A stretch of 35,696 bases of DNA from Argonema antarcticum A004/B2 (GCF_023333585.1 NZ_JAIQZN010000066.1:1-35696); one strand, 5' to 3'; shown: positions 7,610-15,958, counted from the stretch's first letter. Numbers and translations are program-made. Notes: a model not told the origin generated them from the letters alone.

Positions 7610-10519
7610 TTAATCATTTTGCATCATCAATAAATCCTCATCTTCTTCATCTTCTTCATCTTCTTCATCTTCTTCTTCATTTTGACTTTTGACTTTTGAC
7701 TTTTGACTTTCTATAACCCGTAGCACAAACTCCTGGCATTTGGTGCTGGGATCTACTTGCCGCTCAAATAGCGGACTATCTTCTCCCTGACATTTTCCAG
7801 AAGTGAAAAACTGGCATACCGCACAGCAATCTTCTCCAGATGCGATCGCATTCTCGATCGCTAAATGTTGCTGTGAAAGTGGGCTCAGCTTCAGACGATA
7901 GCCGTCCCACTTAGCTTTGAGTATGCCATTGGCAGCTAACATCTGCCAACGCGGGTCTGATTCCACCACCGCTTCTGGTATCCTGATCCAAGCACCCTCC
8001 ACTTCTGCTTCCACAGTCACCTCAAATTCAGAAGGTAACTCCATCTGAGCAAGTTTGGCACGAGAAATTTTTTCTGGAACCTGCCCGTATTCGATCGCCT
8101 CTCCGACGCTGGGAATATGGACATAATATTTCTGTTGTAATTCTCCCGCCCTCGCCAATTGGTGCAAAGCATCCAGCGATCCGTGAATCAAAATTAAATG
8201 CTTGGGATTAACCTTAGCAATAACTTGGGTTAAGCCAACTTTATCAGCGTGAGCGCTCAAATTAAATCGTTTAATCTGGGCGCGAACAGTTAGCTGTTTG
8301 CCATCTAATTCAACCGTATCTCCAGTTTTTAAACTCTGAAGTAAACGACCCGGACTTTCTTCATCGGTGTAACCGCTGATAAAAATAGCAGCGTTTTCTC
8401 GCTCCAGCAAAGTAGTAGCGTAGTAGATTGATGGGCCACCAGTTAGCATCCCCGAACTGGCAATAATTACGCTGGGTTTTGCCATTGCTAAAGGTCGTTC
8501 TTTGGGAGAACCAATCGGAATAATGGGAGAAGCAGAATTTAGATCGAAGAATGGTTCCTGTCTCTGCTGAGCAAAATTCTGCACAGACTGGGGTAATAAA
8601 GCCAGATTGTCTCGGAAAACATCGGTGATCGCTCGCACTAAACCATCTACAAAAATAGGAATTTTGAGTTTGTGAAATACAGCGCTAGTGCGAATAGCGA
8701 GGATAATTTCTTGCGCTCTTCCTAAAGCGAAAGCGGGGATGAGAACGTTACCGCCTTTGGTAACAACTTCTGCGATCGCTTCTAGCAATGCACTTTCTTG
8801 CGACTTCCTACCTGGATGGGTATCTGCTCCATAAGTTGACTCGGTAATCAGAACATCTGCTGTGGGAAGATCCGCCAATTTCAACCCTTCAGTTGTACGG
8901 CTGGAAGTAGTATTGTAATCTCCGGTGTAAAGCAAAGAGCGCTCCTCGTATCGCATATAAATACAAGCAGCACCCACAATATGACCGGCATTGATAAACC
9001 TCACCTTCAATCCCGGTAACGGCTCAAAATCAAAGCCGATCGGTTGCGTCTCCAGCCGAAACAAGGTACGCTCTAAATCAGCTTCATCAAACAATTCTGG
9101 CGAATCTTCGTTCAATTGCTGAACTTTCAGGCAATCCTGCAACATTACGTGAGCAATTTCCCTCGTACCTGGAGTACAAATCATCCGCACACCAGGGAAA
9201 CGATTGTGAAAGACTGGTACAGCGCCTAAATGATCTTGGTGAGCGTGGGTGATCAGCAACAAATCTGGGTTTTTCAGGTTATCCAATGCTGGTAAAGGAT
9301 CGTAACCCTTCGGTCGAGTGCCGCAATCCATTACTATTTCATAAGGGCCAATAAAAACTTGGAAGCAGGAAGCACCAATTCCCTTAGCAGCTCCCAAAGG
9401 CGTTACTATTAATTTTGGATGTTGGATTTTGGATTTTTGATTTTCAGATTGATCGTCAATTTCAGCAACAAGAGCTAATTTGGGATTTTGGATGTTGGAT
9501 TTTTGATTTTCAGATCGATCGTCAATTTCAGCAACAAGAGCTTCCTCATCCGCACTCGACTCCAATCCAAAATCTGAAATCTGAAATCTCAAATCGGTTG
9601 CCGATCGCGGATATTGGTAAACCTTGACTCTTTTACCGCGCACATACACCCTGGCGCGTTGTCCGCTAGCTGGCGAAACAGCTTCCCACTCCCAACCGTT
9701 GCGGCGTCGAATTGCTGGCGCAAGTTCCCATGTTGTCTCTTCAGTTTCGGCTGTTAGTGCCGCCAAAGCAATATCATTTGGCGGAGTGGGTTCGGGTAAA
9801 ATCTTTGTAGCTTCTGCCTTTGAGTCTGAACTTTGCTGGGGTGCAGGGGAGAGGTTTAATGCAGATTCTTCTATGCTCTTTTGCTCTTCTGCTTCGCTAC
9901 TTCCATCTTCCTCCTCAACAAACTGAGCTGCGAAAACTTGCAGTTCGGTTCCAACCCGGCGTGCTTCAACCTGCAACAGTTGTCCCACTTTTATATTAAA
10001 AGTGCTGGAATTGAGCAAGGTGAGCTTGAGGGTTTTTTGTTCCGTTCGCTTGACCTTAAACTGGACGGATGGGTTGCGTCTACCTATTTGTAGCACCCGA
10101 CCGATTAGCTGACATCTATCCTCATCAGAACCACCGGATATGGGTTCGGAACCAACCACGCTCACAAGCGAGATTTGACCCGTGGAATCGGTGCTGGGGA
10201 TGACGTTCCACGCACAAACCTGTCCTTCTGTCCACTCTGCCAGTTTTGGTGAAATGCGAAAGCGAGTGTTATCCGCACAAATCAGGTGGGGTATCCCTTC
10301 GATCGCACAAATATGTCCTGTGATGGTGAACTGGAAGGTCTGGCTATCAGAGGATTCAGGAGAGACGGTGGCGTTGATGCAGTCTGCCGTAGGCATCGCG
10401 GTTCGATCGGTCATGGTCATGTTCAAAGTTATTGCCCAGAGTGGCACTGCAACGACTTTAGCATCCATAGGGCAGGGGTAGACGGCATACCTACCTCGGA
10501 ACGTACTATATTGCAGCAT
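7610..10519 (-). CDS. Metallo-beta-lactamase/beta-CASP ribonuclease with repeat-expanded linker and acidic tail
   Basis: The 969-residue protein belongs to the CPSF73/RNase J-like beta-CASP nucleases. The zinc motif HAHQDH is at ~424-429, followed by TGDYN, ESTYG, SSGMLTGG and a C-terminal SAHAD. The first ~300 residues are a poorly conserved, probably RNA-binding extension. A linker at ~325-370 holds a tandem 22-residue duplication (core ALVAEIDD.SENQKS). The C-terminus has a cysteine cluster (CCAVCQFFTSGKC, then STKCQ) that could bind metal, then a tail of repeats ending in Glu/Asp blocks. The start is uncertain: the best Shine-Dalgarno points 7 bases upstream into another frame, and Met18 is an alternative. 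RNA processing or decay is the likely role. Confidence 0.85.
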   Translation of the reverse strand: MLQYSTFRGRYAVYPCPMDAKVVAVPLWAITLNMTMTDRTAMPTADCINATVSPESSDSQTFQFTITGHICAIEGIPHLICADNTRFRISPKLAEWTEGQVCAWNVIPSTDSTGQISLVSVVGSEPISGGSDEDRCQLIGRVLQIGRRNPSVQFKVKRTEQKTLKLTLLNSSTFNIKVGQLLQVEARRVGTELQVFAAQFVEEEDGSSEAEEQKSIEESALNLSPAPQQSSDSKAEATKILPEPTPPNDIALAALTAETEETTWELAPAIRRRNGWEWEAVSPASGQRARVYVRGKRVKVYQYPRSATDLRFQISDFGLESSADEEALVAEIDDRSENQKSNIQNPKLALVAEIDDQSENQKSKIQHPKLIVTPLGAAKGIGASCFQVFIGPYEIVMDCGTRPKGYDPLPALDNLKNPDLLLITHAHQDHLGAVPVFHNRFPGVRMICTPGTREIAHVMLQDCLKVQQLNEDSPELFDEADLERTLFRLETQPIGFDFEPLPGLKVRFINAGHIVGAACIYMRYEERSLLYTGDYNTTSSRTTEGLKLADLPTADVLITESTYGADTHPGRKSQESALLEAIAEVVTKGGNVLIPAFALGRAQEIILAIRTSAVFHKLKIPIFVDGLVRAITDVFRDNLALLPQSVQNFAQQRQEPFFDLNSASPIIPIGSPKERPLAMAKPSVIIASSGMLTGGPSIYYATTLLERENAAIFISGYTDEESPGRLLQSLKTGDTVELDGKQLTVRAQIKRFNLSAHADKVGLTQVIAKVNPKHLILIHGSLDALHQLARAGELQQKYYVHIPSVGEAIEYGQVPEKISRAKLAQMELPSEFEVTVEAEVEGAWIRIPEAVVESDPRWQMLAANGILKAKWDGYRLKLSPLSQQHLAIENAIASGEDCCAVCQFFTSGKCQGEDSPLFERQVDPSTKCQEFVLRVIESQKSKVKSQNEEEDEEDEEDEEDEDLLMMQND
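7640..7678. repeat. 9-bp CTTCTTCAT tandem repeat coding for an acidic tail
   Basis: About four CTTCTTCAT-type units sit at the 3' end of the ribonuclease gene and read as Asp-Glu-Glu on the minus strand. Length changes in units of 9 bp would keep the frame. Confidence 0.85.
7680..7707. repeat. Heptanucleotide STRR (TTTTGAC)4 inside a gene
   Basis: Four exact TTTTGAC heptamers in tandem are typical of the cyanobacterial short tandemly repeated repetitive sequences, normally intergenic. Here they fall within the ribonuclease reading frame, encoding the QKSKVKSQ stretch. Confidence 0.9.
9414..9542. repeat. Tandem ~66-bp duplication inside the ribonuclease gene
   Basis: Two near-identical copies end in TTTCAGCAACAAGAGC (about 9414-9477 and 9479-9542). 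Each contains degenerate heptamers of the TTTTGGA type. Together they encode the 22-residue duplicated linker of the beta-CASP protein. A further heptamer block (AATCTGA type) lies at ~9562-9596. The frame is kept, which suggests tolerated linker growth. Confidence 0.9.
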
Positions 10520-10534
10520 GATTCATTTTATTCT

Positions 10535-10541
10535 ACCTCCT
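10535..10541 (-). promoter_or_regulatory. Strong Shine-Dalgarno upstream of the ribonuclease gene
   Basis: The minus strand reads AGGAGGT. Eight bases downstream is an ATG at 10526 that opens a reading frame of only six codons (Met-Asn-His-Ala-Ala-Ile, stop). The ribonuclease ATG at 10519 lies 15 bases from the SD in another frame. A minileader peptide or a re-initiation arrangement is possible, or the true start is further in. Confidence 0.6.
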
Positions 10542-10585
10542 AAAAAGGGTGTAAAGTTGAAGAATCGGTATAAAAGGCGATCGCT

Positions 10586-11077
10586 ATGATCCAGACTCAA
10601 GTAGAAGTGTCTAACTCTTCCGAACTGTACGAATCAGATTTCTATGCTTGGACTGTTGAGCAAGCGAAGTTTTTGCGCGATCGTGCTTGGAATAGTTTAG
10701 ATATTCCAAATTTAGTTGAGGAGATTGAGTCTTTGGGCAAACAAGAGCGCCAAAAATTAAGAAGTCGTTTGGCTATTTTATTAGGGCATTTACTCAAGTG
10801 GGAGTTTCAGCCAAGCTATCGCTCTAATAGTTGGCTTGGTACTATTCGAGAACAGCGGCGACGTATTATTGAACTGCTTGAAGAAAACCCTAGTTTGAAA
10901 CCTTATTTACCTGAAGCTAAAGAAAAAACCTACCAGGACGGGTTGGACTTGGCTGTTCAAGAAACATCGTTAAGCTACAAAATTTTTCCATCTGAATGTC
11001 CTTATGATTTAGAGCAGGTCTTAGATTCTAAGTTTTTCCCCGGCCTACAACTTGATAATGACCCAAAAGTAGATTAA
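10586..11077 (+). CDS. DUF29 family protein
   Basis: The 163 residues match the DUF29 pattern common and multicopy in cyanobacteria: YESDFYAWTVEQAKFLRDR near the start, NLVEEIESLGKQERQKL, LLGHLLKWEFQP, then SWLGTIREQRRRI and a C-terminal YP-type helix region. The protein is soluble, with no signal or membrane helix. The family has no assigned function. The ATG at 10586 sits directly after an AAAGGCGATCGCT leader without a good SD. It is divergent from the ribonuclease gene, with 66 bp between them. Confidence 0.9.
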   Translation: MIQTQVEVSNSSELYESDFYAWTVEQAKFLRDRAWNSLDIPNLVEEIESLGKQERQKLRSRLAILLGHLLKWEFQPSYRSNSWLGTIREQRRRIIELLEENPSLKPYLPEAKEKTYQDGLDLAVQETSLSYKIFPSECPYDLEQVLDSKFFPGLQLDNDPKVD

Positions 11078-11154
11078 AATGAGCGCCCAGTTTCCAGTAG
11101 GAAAAACAGCACTATTACCGCTTTTCGTACCTAATATTTCATGGTTATAAGAAA

Positions 11155-12648
11155 ATGAAAAATCAACGCGATCGCTCTCAATGGGACTTAGGCAGATTCT
11201 TTCAAACCCTTAGCTATTTTGAAGTAATCCCTTTTTTCAACTGCCTACAGCGGTTATTCCAAGGTACTCCCAAGGATAATAGAGATAGACCTAATGGAGA
11301 CAAAAAAATGGGTGCAATCCTGGTAGCTGGTGCAACAGGCGGTGTCGGGAAGCGAGTCGTGCGGCGACTTGTCGATCGCGGTTATCAAGTACGTGCCTTA
11401 GTTCGAGACTCCCAGAGAGCAAAAGAAATGCTCGGCGACAAAGTGGAACTGTTCGAGGCTGATATTACTATACCAGAAACCTTGACTGCCGCACTGATGA
11501 GCGACGTAAGTGCGATCGTCTGTTGTACTGGCGTCCGTGTACAACCAGTCGAAGGAGACACACCCGATCGGGCCAAATACTATCAAGGCATCAAATTTTA
11601 TCTGCCAGAAGTAGTTGAAAGTCCAGAAATAGTTGACTATCAAGGCATCAATAACTTAGTACAAACTGCGGCGCGACATCTCGATAAATCAGACGAAAAA
11701 TTAATATTTGATTTCACACAAGTAACCGACGACATAAAAAACACTTGGGGTGCTGTCGATGATGTCGTCATGGGTGGCGTCAGTCAAAGCGGTGTACAGT
11801 TGGTAGATAACACAGTTTTATTTGCTGGCAATGTATCAACTGCCAATTCCGGCGGTTTTGCTTCCGTTCGTACCCGCAATTTCGATACCCCCCTCGATTT
11901 GTCTGGATACGAAGGCGTCGAATTGCGCGTCAGAGGAGACGGAAAACGATACAAATTCTTCATCCGCACCGAAAGTCAATGGGATGGCGTTGCTTACAGT
12001 TATTCTTTCGACACAGTAGCAAACACCTGGATAAATGTGCGCGTCCCTTTTGCTGACTTAATTGCCGTCTTTCGCGCCAAAACTTTACAAAATTCTACTA
12101 CTATCAATTCCAACCAAATTCGCTCCTTCCAGCTGATGCTGAGTAAGTTTGAATATGACGGAGGACTCAACCCAAATTTTACACCAGGTGGTTTCGCCTT
12201 GCAAGTTGAATCTATCAAAGCTTATGGCAACTACCGTCCGCAATTCGTAATGGTTAGTTCCGCTGGCGTTACTCGTCCCGGTCGTCCTGGAATAAACTTA
12301 GAAGAAGAACCGCCAGCAGTGAGAATGAACGACCAGTTAGGCGGCATTCTGACTTGGAAATTGCGCGGCGAAGATAGCGTGCGGTCAAGTGGCATTCCTT
12401 ATACTATTGTCAGACCTTGTGCGTTGACAGAAGAACCGGGTGGCAAACCATTAATTTTCGACCAAGGTGACAACATTCGCGGCAAAATAAGTCGAGAAGA
12501 TATCGCCGAACTATGTGTGCAAGCGTTAGAAGAACCGAAGGCGTGCAATGTCACGTTTGAGGTAAAAGAGACAGAAAATGGCAACGGCAGTAAAGATTTG
12601 CAGACTTTGTTTGGTAGGTTGCAACCTGCTGCTTTAGTTAAGCGCTGA
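11155..12648 (+). CDS. NAD(P)-binding SDR with inserted CIA30 domain (HCF173-like)
   Basis: The 497-residue protein has a short N-terminal leader (~1-50), a Rossmann motif GATGGVGKRVVRRL (~60-75) of the atypical SDR/NmrA type, and a CIA30 domain inserted at ~180-365 (TWGAVDDVVMGGVSQSG; LSGYEGVELRVRGDGKRYKF). The sequence then returns to the SDR (VMVSSAGVTRPGRPG and IPYTIVRPCALTEEPGGKP). The same SDR/CIA30 arrangement is found in plant HCF173, needed for psbA translation, and in uncharacterised cyanobacterial homologs, so a role in photosystem II biogenesis is a reasonable inference. ATG 11155 matches the conserved SQWDLGRF start region. No operon partner is seen. Confidence 0.88.
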   Translation: MKNQRDRSQWDLGRFFQTLSYFEVIPFFNCLQRLFQGTPKDNRDRPNGDKKMGAILVAGATGGVGKRVVRRLVDRGYQVRALVRDSQRAKEMLGDKVELFEADITIPETLTAALMSDVSAIVCCTGVRVQPVEGDTPDRAKYYQGIKFYLPEVVESPEIVDYQGINNLVQTAARHLDKSDEKLIFDFTQVTDDIKNTWGAVDDVVMGGVSQSGVQLVDNTVLFAGNVSTANSGGFASVRTRNFDTPLDLSGYEGVELRVRGDGKRYKFFIRTESQWDGVAYSYSFDTVANTWINVRVPFADLIAVFRAKTLQNSTTINSNQIRSFQLMLSKFEYDGGLNPNFTPGGFALQVESIKAYGNYRPQFVMVSSAGVTRPGRPGINLEEEPPAVRMNDQLGGILTWKLRGEDSVRSSGIPYTIVRPCALTEEPGGKPLIFDQGDNIRGKISREDIAELCVQALEEPKACNVTFEVKETENGNGSKDLQTLFGRLQPAALVKR

Positions 12649-12657
12649 TACTGTAGG

Positions 12658-12674
12658 GTGCGTTAATAACGCAC
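12658..12674. repeat. Palindrome GTGCGTTA-A-TAACGCAC, possible terminator
   Basis: Perfect 8-bp arms lie ten bases after the stop of the SDR/CIA30 gene, within a TAGGGTGCGTTA-type repeat frequent in cyanobacterial intergenic regions. It could end the transcript, although no T tract follows. Confidence 0.75.
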
Positions 12675-12917
12675 TCTGCTACTGCAAGTAATTTAACTCA
12701 ATGTTACTAAAGGAAGCTCTGGAATATACCTTACAACTTGATGACTCTGATGATGAGAATTCAGAGCGAGCAAATTAATTTATAGGGAGTGTTTTCTTGA
12801 TGATATCGCGTGCGATCGCACCTCTCTACAGAAGCGCGATCGCACTCTAACAAATCTGAATTTTTACATCGCCCTGTTTAACCTAAAGCCAGATTTAATA
12901 GACATCTCCAAAAAACT

Positions 12918-12949
12918 TTGTAGAGACGTTTCATGAAACGTCTCTACAA
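12918..12949. repeat. Perfect 32-bp palindrome (TTGTAGAGACGTTTCA half-site)
   Basis: The 16-base arms are fully complementary (TTGTAGAGACGTTTCA and its reverse complement). It belongs to the widespread cyanobacterial intergenic family with GTAGAGACGTT. It lies between the ends of two convergent genes. Confidence 0.95.
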
Positions 12950-13033
12950 GGGTTCTAGGCAACGCGCCTTTAATTTCTGGTGATGTCTAATGAAGTTGCG
13001 CTCGATCCAACACAGGTTCTTCGCCAAAAAACA

Positions 13034-14653
13034 TCAGATCTGAGCAACTTTAAAACGAGAGATTTCCAGGTGCAAATTCTGTGATGCATCGTCCAGTTTA
13101 CCCATCGCACCGTTAATATCCCGCAACACTTCGACAATTTGTGAAGAACCTTCACTCAATTGCAGCATAGAATCACTGATTTGTGACGCTTCTTCTGATT
13201 GGGCTTCCATACTGTTACTCACCTGTTTAAACTGGGGGGTTAGGCTTTGCACTTCGCGGATAATCGACTCTAATTTAGGGCTGATACTACTGACAACTTC
13301 AACGATCTCTTTTACTTGTTGGGTAAAGTTATCCATTTCTCTGACCCCGATAGAAACCGCCCCTTGCATATCTTCGATCGTATTCTCGATGTCTAGGGTA
13401 GCAACTGCCGTTAGATCGGCTAGGCGAGAGATTTCTCTAGCTACTACACTAAACCCTTTGCCATACTCGCCAGCTTTTTCTGCTTCGATCGCCGCGTTTA
13501 GGGAAAGTAAATTGGTTTGATCTGCTACTTTGACAATTGTGATAATAATGTCATTAATGTTTTTAGCTTTTTCGCCGATCGCTCCCAGTTTCTCCGATAT
13601 GGTATTTGTTGCATCTGCCAATTTAACCATGCTTGTTTCCATCTGCATCAAGTCTTTTTGACTCTCAACTGCCGCACTAGCCGTTGTTTGCGACTTGTAC
13701 TCTACTTGATTAATTGTCTTCACCAGTTGCGAAGAGGCGGCAGCAATCTGCTTAGCTGTAACAGCTACCTTATTCGTAGTGCTATACTGCTCTGTTACCG
13801 TTGCTTCTAATTCCTTGCTGGAAGCAACAATAGAAGTGACAGAGCCACTGACTTGAATCCCAGACTCCTGTACGTGGCGAATTAAGGAATTTAGTTTTTG
13901 GGTCATGATCTGGAAGGCTTTCAGCAGTTGACCGATCTCGCTTCCATCGTCCGCGACTTCGATGTTCTGAGTGAGATCTCCTCGTGCGATCTGTTCGGTA
14001 GCGCCGATCGCGATCGGCAACTGTTGTTTCAATGGCAAGGTAATCGCTACAGCGGTAACGATCGTGCCGATGATAGATAACAAAATACTCACCGCAAGGG
14101 TCACTAACAGGAGTTGCTGGGCTTGTTCGAGCGCTTTGGTCTTTTGGTTCAGCAGATAATCCGACCTGTCGAGGAAGTCATTCCGTGCCTCGTCATACTC
14201 TGCGAAGCGGATCGACTTCAGCATCTCTGTCCCCTCAGCAACTTTTTTTTCATCAAACAACCTAAAAATTTCTTGAGATTTTTGATGGTAATTTTCTCCT
14301 TCCGAAATTAACACTCCAATTGCTTTGTCTTGAGTATAATTTGGAACAATTCTTTTAAGCTCTTCAGCTTTTTCTCGAAAACTTTCATATCCAGAATTGT
14401 AGCTTTTCTTGTAAGAATCCCGCGTCTCCCTGTCATCAAAAAAAACAGCGTAACCACGAACATTCCGCGTCATCCTTGAAACTCCATAAGTTAATTCCTC
14501 CTCCACTCGGATCATTTTGTACTGCTCCTGAATTGCCCTCTGTGACTCGGAGAATCTTTGAGTCGTTAAATACACAATGAAGCCAACACCAATCATAAAG
14601 ATCAGCGGCGTCGAATATCCAAGTAAAATGCGGTTGGTAATTTTATTCAACAT
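13034..14653 (-). CDS. Methyl-accepting chemotaxis protein
   Basis: The 539 residues from ATG 14653 comprise TM1 (~9-30), a periplasmic four-helix, CHASE3-like region with YAVFFDDRETRDSYKKSY, TM2 (~185-208), a HAMP domain, and a long signalling coiled coil. The hairpin tip reads LSLNAAIEAEKAGEYGKGFS followed by VVAREISRLAD, the CheA/CheW contact site of MCPs. An in-frame GTG at 14707 would add 18 residues with no SD and place a charged segment before TM1, so the internal ATG is preferred. No che genes are near, so it is an orphan receptor, likely for phototaxis, chemotaxis or pili. Confidence 0.9.
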   Translation of the reverse strand: MLNKITNRILLGYSTPLIFMIGVGFIVYLTTQRFSESQRAIQEQYKMIRVEEELTYGVSRMTRNVRGYAVFFDDRETRDSYKKSYNSGYESFREKAEELKRIVPNYTQDKAIGVLISEGENYHQKSQEIFRLFDEKKVAEGTEMLKSIRFAEYDEARNDFLDRSDYLLNQKTKALEQAQQLLLVTLAVSILLSIIGTIVTAVAITLPLKQQLPIAIGATEQIARGDLTQNIEVADDGSEIGQLLKAFQIMTQKLNSLIRHVQESGIQVSGSVTSIVASSKELEATVTEQYSTTNKVAVTAKQIAAASSQLVKTINQVEYKSQTTASAAVESQKDLMQMETSMVKLADATNTISEKLGAIGEKAKNINDIIITIVKVADQTNLLSLNAAIEAEKAGEYGKGFSVVAREISRLADLTAVATLDIENTIEDMQGAVSIGVREMDNFTQQVKEIVEVVSSISPKLESIIREVQSLTPQFKQVSNSMEAQSEEASQISDSMLQLSEGSSQIVEVLRDINGAMGKLDDASQNLHLEISRFKVAQI

Positions 14654-14872
14654 GGTTGAGATTAATAAAAGACCCTCTAAGAGTTTTCGGTTCTGGGATT
14701 GCCTCACTTATTGGGAACAAAGCAGGCCAGTTTATTGTCAATAACTTATCTTATTGACAATAGCCAAGATTAAGTATATCTTACCAAATTCTAATTAAGC
14801 CAACAGGATTTAGGCCAGCCCCGCAGAAGTAGCAATTCATACTCATAATGAGTATGGTTTAGTATTCAAAGC
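14654..14872. other. MCP upstream region and island left boundary
   Basis: No gene is seen. A CAATAACTTATCTTATTG inverted repeat lies at ~14739-14756 (TTGTCAATAA/TTATTGACAA arms extend it to about 14735-14760) and could be an operator for the chemoreceptor gene. Just past this stretch the array-like repeats of the accessory island begin. Confidence 0.5.
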
Positions 14873-14950
14873 GATATGGCTAACGCCACGCTATGCGCTC
14901 GCGTCGCACGCTACCCGAACCCGAACGCACCCTCACCCCCACCAGCACTA
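14873..14950 (+). repeat. First hairpin/array repeat of the island
   Basis: The stretch begins GCGATATGGCTAACGCCACG, a variant of the double-hairpin element with first stem TGGC/GCCA. It goes on through GAACGCACCCTC to the CACCAGCAC phrase of the 44-nt unit. It aligns with 28706-28790, the repeat in front of the intact HigBA module. Confidence 0.8.
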
Positions 14951-15027
14951 AATTTGAGTATTGCGGTACACAAGCAAGATCATAGAGATGGGGCTCTTCC
15001 GTACTTACTATGCTATTTGAGTAGAGG

Positions 15028-15081
15028 GGGAGAGTGGGAGAGTGGGAGAGTGGGAGAGTGGGGGAGTGGGAGAGGGGGAGA
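15028..15081 (+). repeat. 8-bp tandem repeat GGGAGAGT
   Basis: Four exact GGGAGAGT units are followed by degenerate GGGGGAGT/GGGAGAGG units. The repeat sits between the copied upstream region and the decayed higA, at the site where higB is missing. Confidence 0.9.
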
Positions 15082-15124
15082 GGAGAAAAGAAATAAAAAT
15101 GTTCTTAGGTGAACAAAAGCATAG

Positions 15125-15490
15125 CAACTCCGAAAGAGCCAACCGATCGCAACGGAGGCTGAAAACGATCGGACGATCGCTCTGGCACAAGAACTTGAAC
15201 ATCGTTCGCCACGCACGGTGGAGGAAGAGGTTTTTCTGGAGCTTTTGCTCGTACTGATTGAGAAGTTTGAAGAAGAAAACTATCCTATTTCTACAGGAAA
15301 TTATAGCTCAATGATGCGACATTTAATGGATGCAAGGGATTTAGAAGAGTCTGACTTGATCCCGATTTTAGGGTCAGCAATACCAGTTTCCGAAATTTTG
15401 ATGAATGAAAGACCGATTAAGCATGATGAAGCCAGAAAATTAGCTGAGTTTTTTCGAGTTGAGATGGATTTATTTCTGGAATCAGAATGA
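15125..15490 (+). pseudogene. Decayed HigA antitoxin copy without HigB
   Basis: From 15143 the frame reads PIATEAENDRTIALAQELEH and continues to the stop at 15490, aligning with residues ~21-136 of the intact HigA at 29132-29548. The first ~20 codons and the whole HigB toxin are gone. An in-frame TAG at 15122 precedes it. The flanks (AAATTTGAGTATT at 14949 and ACTTAAGTTGA at ~15500) match the flanks of the intact pair. A 90-residue product from TTG/GTG codons near 15218 would keep the helix-turn-helix half, so residual DNA binding is possible. Confidence 0.85.
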
Positions 15491-15509
15491 AACAAATGAA
15501 CTTAAGTTG

Positions 15510-15622
15510 AATGCGATCGCCTCATTCTCTCCAATTCCACAAACACGATGCAAAAGCGATATGCCTACGGCACGCTGCGCGATCGCACTCTCCAATTCCC
15601 CAAACACGATCGCTAATCGAGC
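15510..15622 (+). repeat. HIP1 array with one double-hairpin element
   Basis: Units begin GCGATCGC and run into CTCTCCAATTCC. A double hairpin (TGCC-TAC-GGCA then CGC-TGC-GCG) lies at ~15556-15580. Its right end, GATCGCTAATCGAGCTTGGG, aligns with the sequence flanking the intact GIY-YIG module at 25219. Confidence 0.85.
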
Positions 15623-15631
15623 TTGGGCTTA

Positions 15632-15909
15632 CAATCGGCAAAGGCTTTCTAATTCTGATGATAGCTGTATCCACTGAGTAAAATCTAATTGGTAAAAGGC
15701 GATTCGGATGTCTGTGGCGTTCAATTCTTCAATAAATGCCCAAAGTAAAGCTTTGTGACCACCACGAAAGCGATCGCGTAGCGTGCCGTAGGCGTATCGC
15801 GTAAAGTTCTGGTTTTGCCAATGTAGAGGATTTCAAGGGTGCGGTGCTTGACAGCGTAGATACAAGCACTCATTGGGAGTTCCCGAAATTCTTTGTCAAG
15901 GGCTATCTA
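15632..15909 (-). pseudogene. Decayed GIY-YIG nuclease gene
   Basis: This is a minus-strand copy of the intact gene at 25438-25806. About 27 N-terminal codons and 17 C-terminal codons are missing, and a 23-bp insertion (15779-15801) shifts the frame. On the left it is fused directly to the tail of the lost ribbon-helix-helix partner: GGCAAAGG (15630-15637) is followed by CTTTCTAATTCTG, corresponding to a ~240-bp deletion with GG microhomology at the join. The copy is otherwise about 90% identical in the aligned stretch by eye. Confidence 0.88.
15779..15801 (-). mobile_element. 23-bp hairpin-element insertion in the GIY-YIG pseudogene
   Basis: Compared with the intact paralog (GCGATCGCG then CAATGTTCTAG at ~25621-25640), this copy has an additional 23 bases between GCGATCGCG and TAAAGTTCTGG. 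The extra bases are the hairpin element in reverse orientation (GCC-TAC-GGC core), and TCGCG is present on both sides (15774-15778 and 15797-15801), like a target-site duplication or a slippage footprint at a HIP1 site. It is the only minus-oriented copy I see. Confidence 0.8.
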
Positions 15910-15918
15910 ACCAATTTA

Positions 15919-15927
15919 TGCTACAAT
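15919..15927 (+). promoter_or_regulatory. Putative extended -10 (TGCTACAAT)
   Basis: An extended -10 box, TG-C-TACAAT, lies 31 bases before the ATG of the DUF4160 gene. No clear -35 is seen. Confidence 0.35.
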
Positions 15928-15958
15928 AATTATTAATATTGCTGTTTAGATCTTATTT

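Larger units (their letters stand above)
12649..13033. other. Gene-free stretch between convergent genes
   Basis: This 385-bp stretch carries two palindromes (12658-12674 and 12918-12949) and two HIP1 sites with GCGATCGCAC extensions at ~12802-12846. These resemble the island arrays but are isolated. A 26-codon ORF at 12701 has no support. Confidence 0.7.

Noticed and set aside
12701-12778. 26-codon ORF after the SDR/CIA30 gene
   Set aside because: No ribosome-binding site or homology is visible and it sits in a repeat-rich intergenic region.
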